A DNA stretch of 64,000 nt, taken from assembly GCA_937922655.1 (NCBI GenBank), contig CALAJH010000005.1, forward strand, positions 1 to 64,000, read 5' to 3'. The notes under the pieces are model-generated. The model had not been told where the DNA came from, did not search any database, and saw nothing but the letters and a program-made list of their open reading frames with translations. The translations under genes were made by a program, and so were the position numbers. The DNA is from an uncultured Bacteroidia bacterium. GTDB lineage: Bacteria; Bacteroidota; Bacteroidia; J057; CALAJH01. Below, piece after piece: positions 61,408-64,000 of this stretch; the stretch's first letter is position 1; every line of letters begins with the position of its first letter.

Positions 61408-62382
61408 CTATCGCGGAAATCCCGTACCGCCGCCCCCGGCTCCTCCTCCGGTTCCGCCGGGCCGGCCGGCGCCGCCCGAAGGCGTCTCCTCGGCCATTAC
61501 TTGGTTGTATTGCGAAGTGTTGGAGGCGTCGATACGGGACATGACCTGAACGAAACGCGCTTTGTCCGCTTGCGGCGCCCGTCGAAAGATGTTTATCATT
61601 TCATCGGTTTTGGTGTCCAAAAAAACGCGGGTAAAGTATAGATTTTGATTTTGGTTGAAAAGTTTTTCGAGTTCCAAGACGCAATCGAGCATGACGCTTC
61701 GCCCCGCATTGACGTCCTCGGCCATTTTGTCCAAACCCTCGCGATGATATCGATACAAAAGCGTATGAATATTCTTGTAATTGTTGTTGAGTACGTTTTC
61801 GATGAGCCAAAAGCGGTTGCGATTGCCGGTCATGGGCGCCCAACCGGGTTCGCCATTGGCGTTGGAAAGATTGACGATGTTTCTCGCCCGCTCAAAAAAC
61901 TCAACGCCGCCTTCGAGAGAATAGCTGTCGTAATCGAAACCAAGAATGATAAAAGCATAAAAATTCAAGAGCGAGGTCAAGTTGTTTACGTAGCTGTTTT
62001 CGGAAAACTGCAAAGTTTGAAACGGCACGTAATTGATTTTAAAGTCGCGGTCGTTGAAATTGAGCGTGAGCGTTTCGTACGAACTGTTGTAAGCGTAGCG
62101 ACGCGCCTGTACCTGCGCCGTTCCCTCGAAGCGGTCTGCGGCGGGCATGGCCGTAATCACAATATTTATCGCGCACGGAATTTTTTCCAACGCCTCGAAT
62201 TGATGTTGCGACCAACGATTGTTGTTCATGTAGTCGGTAATTTCTTTTTGCATATTGTTGAAAACGGTAATGTCCACGCCCTGAATGTTCGGACGTTGGA
62301 TATTAACCCGGCAATTGAGTTCCTGCCCAAAGGCGGGCCATACGCTCAATGCCATTTGCAATAAAAAAATCGCCGGTCTCAT
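61408..62382 (-). CDS. porD: Type IX secretion system protein PorD (DUF4835)
   Basis: About 324 residues with a signal peptide (MRPAIFLLQMALSVWPAFG) and the family opening QELNCRVNIQRPNIQGVDIT. Typical DUF4835 parts follow: MQKEITDYMNNNRWSQHQFE, ETLTLNFNDRDFKINYV, LNFYAFIILGFDYDSYSLEG and FFERARNIVNLSNANGEPGW. The C-terminus is a Gly/Pro-rich tail unlike most relatives I recall. PorD takes part in type IX secretion and gliding-associated export in Bacteroidota. It overlaps the propeller gene by ATGA. I recall it next to coaBC and recN in other genomes; neither gene is present here. Confidence 0.87.
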   Translation of the reverse strand: MRPAIFLLQMALSVWPAFGQELNCRVNIQRPNIQGVDITVFNNMQKEITDYMNNNRWSQHQFEALEKIPCAINIVITAMPAADRFEGTAQVQARRYAYNSSYETLTLNFNDRDFKINYVPFQTLQFSENSYVNNLTSLLNFYAFIILGFDYDSYSLEGGVEFFERARNIVNLSNANGEPGWAPMTGNRNRFWLIENVLNNNYKNIHTLLYRYHREGLDKMAEDVNAGRSVMLDCVLELEKLFNQNQNLYFTRVFLDTKTDEMINIFRRAPQADKARFVQVMSRIDASNTSQYNQVMAEETPSGGAGRPGGTGGGAGGGGTGFPR

Positions 62383-63572
62383 TCTACGGTCAATTCGAAG
62401 GTATACATGTTTGTGGGACGAAGTTGGCCGAAAAACCACGGCAAGTCGGGGCCGTCGACGTCGTTGGAATAATTGGCGACGAGGTATTTGTTTCCTTCGA
62501 TGTGGGCGATGCCCGCGAAGGCCGTATCTCCTCTCGAAGGCAGATCGCAGAGGAAAACAACGTCTTTTTTCTTTTTGTCGATTTTATAGATGGAGGTTCT
62601 TTTGCTTCCGAACCAGTAATGCACCATGCTGTAAAGGTTTCGCATTTTGGGGGGCAAAAACCGCGCCCGCTTCATGAACACGCCGTCGTGAAGGATATGG
62701 CGGCGGGCGATGAGCAGGGTGTGTTCGCCGTGGTTGAAAAGCAGGGCGCTGTCGTACTTGCGGGGCAAAGGTTTGGAATTCCAACAGGAAAGTTCGGTGT
62801 TTTCCGTCCAAACCAAAGCCCCCCCCCTGCCTTCGAGTCGTACCGTACCCCACAAATTTCCGTTGCAGTCAAAAATGACTTCACCCTCTTCCGCCCATCG
62901 CTCCTCAAATTCAGGCTCGTCGGAGACGGGACGCCAATTTGTGCCGTCTTCGGTAAGAAAAAGCCGGATATGGCATTTTTTTCCGCCGTCTTTTACGCGG
63001 TAAACGTCCGTTCCCTTGTAAGCACAGAGATAAGCTTTTCCGAAGTTTTTTCTAAATCTCCACGGCACGTAACCTTCGAAGGTCTCGGGCTGAACGGGTT
63101 GAGGTTCGCTCCAAAATTCGTCGAGGGTCGTGGCGTAAATCTTTCCGGGTTCAAACTTGAACATGCTTTTGCCGGCCTCGAAGAAATAAAGCCGAAGTTT
63201 GCCGTTCATTTCCAAAAAGCGCGGCTCGCGCATATCCTTTCCCGTCCGAAAGCCAAATTCGCACCGCCAATTTTTGCCGTCGTCCGACGATAGGATGTTG
63301 ATGCGGCATTGGTCGGAGGCGAAATGAAACGGCGCCGTTCGGTAAGCCATATAGTAGCGTCCGTTGTGGCGAATCAGATCCACGTTGTTGTGGGCTTTCA
63401 AAGTCTTGCCGCATACAACGTCTCCGGGCAATACTTGTCGAAAGTTCGCAATTTTCAAAGAAAGGTCTTGACCGCGATAAATGTATTCCTCGTTACGCGG
63501 CGCCTCGGATTTCAACGTATATTGAGCCGAAATCGTCAGGGATGCAAAAAAAAACGTGGCGAAAAAAAACAT
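62379..63572 (-). CDS. Secreted beta-propeller protein, sialidase/glycosyl-hydrolase-like
   Basis: About 397 residues. A signal peptide (MFFFATFFFASLTISAQ) precedes repeated blades with Asp-box-like sequences: HNGRYYMAYRTAPFHF, LSSDDGKNWRCEFGF, LFLTEDGTNWRPVSD, GNLWGTVRLEGRGG. This suits a five- or six-bladed propeller of the sialidase/GH43-like kind, though the full catalytic set cannot be assigned. ATG 63572 was preferred over the TTG two codons upstream. It lies between the OmpA-type gene (2 nt upstream) and porD (overlapping), so it is part of the same operon. Substrate unknown. Confidence 0.68.
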   Translation of the reverse strand: MFFFATFFFASLTISAQYTLKSEAPRNEEYIYRGQDLSLKIANFRQVLPGDVVCGKTLKAHNNVDLIRHNGRYYMAYRTAPFHFASDQCRINILSSDDGKNWRCEFGFRTGKDMREPRFLEMNGKLRLYFFEAGKSMFKFEPGKIYATTLDEFWSEPQPVQPETFEGYVPWRFRKNFGKAYLCAYKGTDVYRVKDGGKKCHIRLFLTEDGTNWRPVSDEPEFEERWAEEGEVIFDCNGNLWGTVRLEGRGGALVWTENTELSCWNSKPLPRKYDSALLFNHGEHTLLIARRHILHDGVFMKRARFLPPKMRNLYSMVHYWFGSKRTSIYKIDKKKKDVVFLCDLPSRGDTAFAGIAHIEGNKYLVANYSNDVDGPDLPWFFGQLRPTNMYTFELTVE

Positions 63573-63574
63573 CG

Positions 63575-64000
63575 TCAATCCATACTCAAAACTTTAAACT
63601 CCACTCTTCGATTCAAGGCGCGTCCTTTTTCGGTGTCGTTGGAGGCGACGGGCATGGATTTGCCGTAGCCTTTGGCCATGATTCGATTGTCGTCCACGCC
63701 TTTGGAAATCAAATAAGCGCGAACGGACTCGGCGCGGTCTTCGGAAAGTTTGAGGTTCGAGGCCTCGGAACCGACGTTGTCGGTATGGCCGGCGATTTCT
63801 ATGACCAATTTGCTGGCGTCCTCCATGAGCGAGACCAATTGGTCGAGCTGTTCAAAGGATTCGGGTTTCAACGTGGCTTTGGCCGTTTCAAAAAAGATGT
63901 TGTTCAAACGAACGGTCGTTCCGATTTCAATGGGAATGAGCCGGAAATTTTGTTCGATTTCCTGAAACATCGTCAGGGTATCGAGGGGAAGGATTTTTTC
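63575..64000 (-). CDS. OmpA-family C-terminal domain protein (5' end beyond the window)
   Basis: A partial gene: the frame stays open to the right edge, so the N-terminus is missing. The visible part is an OmpA-like peptidoglycan-binding domain: RLNNIFFETAKATLKPESFE, then IEIAGHTDNVGSEASNLKLS with the Asp that contacts diaminopimelate, RAESVRAYLISKGVDDNRI and NRRVEFKVLS. It would tether an outer-membrane complex to peptidoglycan. Directly upstream of the propeller and porD genes it might be the PorE-type component of the type IX system, which needs the missing N-terminal domains to confirm. Confidence 0.82.
   Translation of the reverse strand, partial: EKILPLDTLTMFQEIEQNFRLIPIEIGTTVRLNNIFFETAKATLKPESFEQLDQLVSLMEDASKLVIEIAGHTDNVGSEASNLKLSEDRAESVRAYLISKGVDDNRIMAKGYGKSMPVASNDTEKGRALNRRVEFKVLSMD

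Noticed and set aside
1-64000. Search for riboswitches, CRISPR arrays, phage or insertion sequences and an origin of replication
   Set aside because: No aptamer-like conserved leader, repeat-spacer array, transposase, integrase or DnaA-box cluster was recognised.

Overview
The window reads as chromosomal core sequence of a free-living member of the Bacteroidota. The evidence is the family content: Bacteroidota-type putative porin, DUF4835/PorD type IX secretion protein, MG2/alpha-2-macroglobulin surface proteins, a TonB-dependent receptor with a carboxypeptidase-regulatory-like domain, ElbB and a dihydroorotase-like protein without the metal ligands. Many genes are also preceded by the Bacteroidota -7 box TAnnTTTG. 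The exact family cannot be told from the sequence alone. There are no transposases, phage genes, CRISPR arrays or rRNA genes.

Layout. 1-7455: SRP RNA, a large secreted protein of unknown function with a MauG-type cytochrome c peroxidase lipoprotein, an SRPBCC protein, purine nucleoside phosphorylase and a putative porin. 7540-21780: tRNA-Thr, an MMPL exporter, a nucleoside transporter, a catalytically doubtful dihydroorotase, an RND efflux adaptor/pump pair, hypoxanthine phosphoribosyltransferase, an SPFH protein, a lipoprotein and an aldehyde dehydrogenase. 21871-27244: a TPR protein, tRNA-Lys, CcmB, a lipoprotein plus glycosyltransferase operon, and a divergent radical SAM/SPASM enzyme. 27716-36523: elbB-ispF, a TPR membrane protein, apt plus HMG-CoA lyase, and a minus-strand housekeeping run (asnS, purK, mutY, rnhB). 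36725-55209: a cell-envelope block with a DUF4412-like protein, two very large macroglobulin-type proteins, a double FKBP isomerase, EngB, Lon and a TonB-dependent receptor. 55248-64000: lspA-acp-pdxH, lolA with a transglutaminase-like gene, a beta-barrel protein, SixA, a C2-like protein and a minus-strand operon of OmpA-type protein, beta-propeller, PorD and lamin-tail-like protein that runs off the right edge.

How the genes fit together. Purine salvage recurs (nucleoside uptake, nucleoside phosphorylase, Hpt, Apt, with PurK for de novo synthesis). Envelope biogenesis also recurs (LspA, LolA, PorD, FKBP, OmpA, porin, TonB receptor, macroglobulins). Many neighbours overlap by 4 nt (ATGA, GTGA, TTGA), so short translationally coupled operons are the rule.

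The least explained signals are non-coding. A ~100-nt dispersed repeat occurs three times, each time in the orientation of, and just upstream of, a gene. A pseudoknot-shaped pair of inverted repeats precedes engB. A 20-bp-arm hairpin sits alone in a 471-nt gap. Two gene-remnant-like stretches were also seen. All family calls were made by reading motifs by eye; no database search was run.
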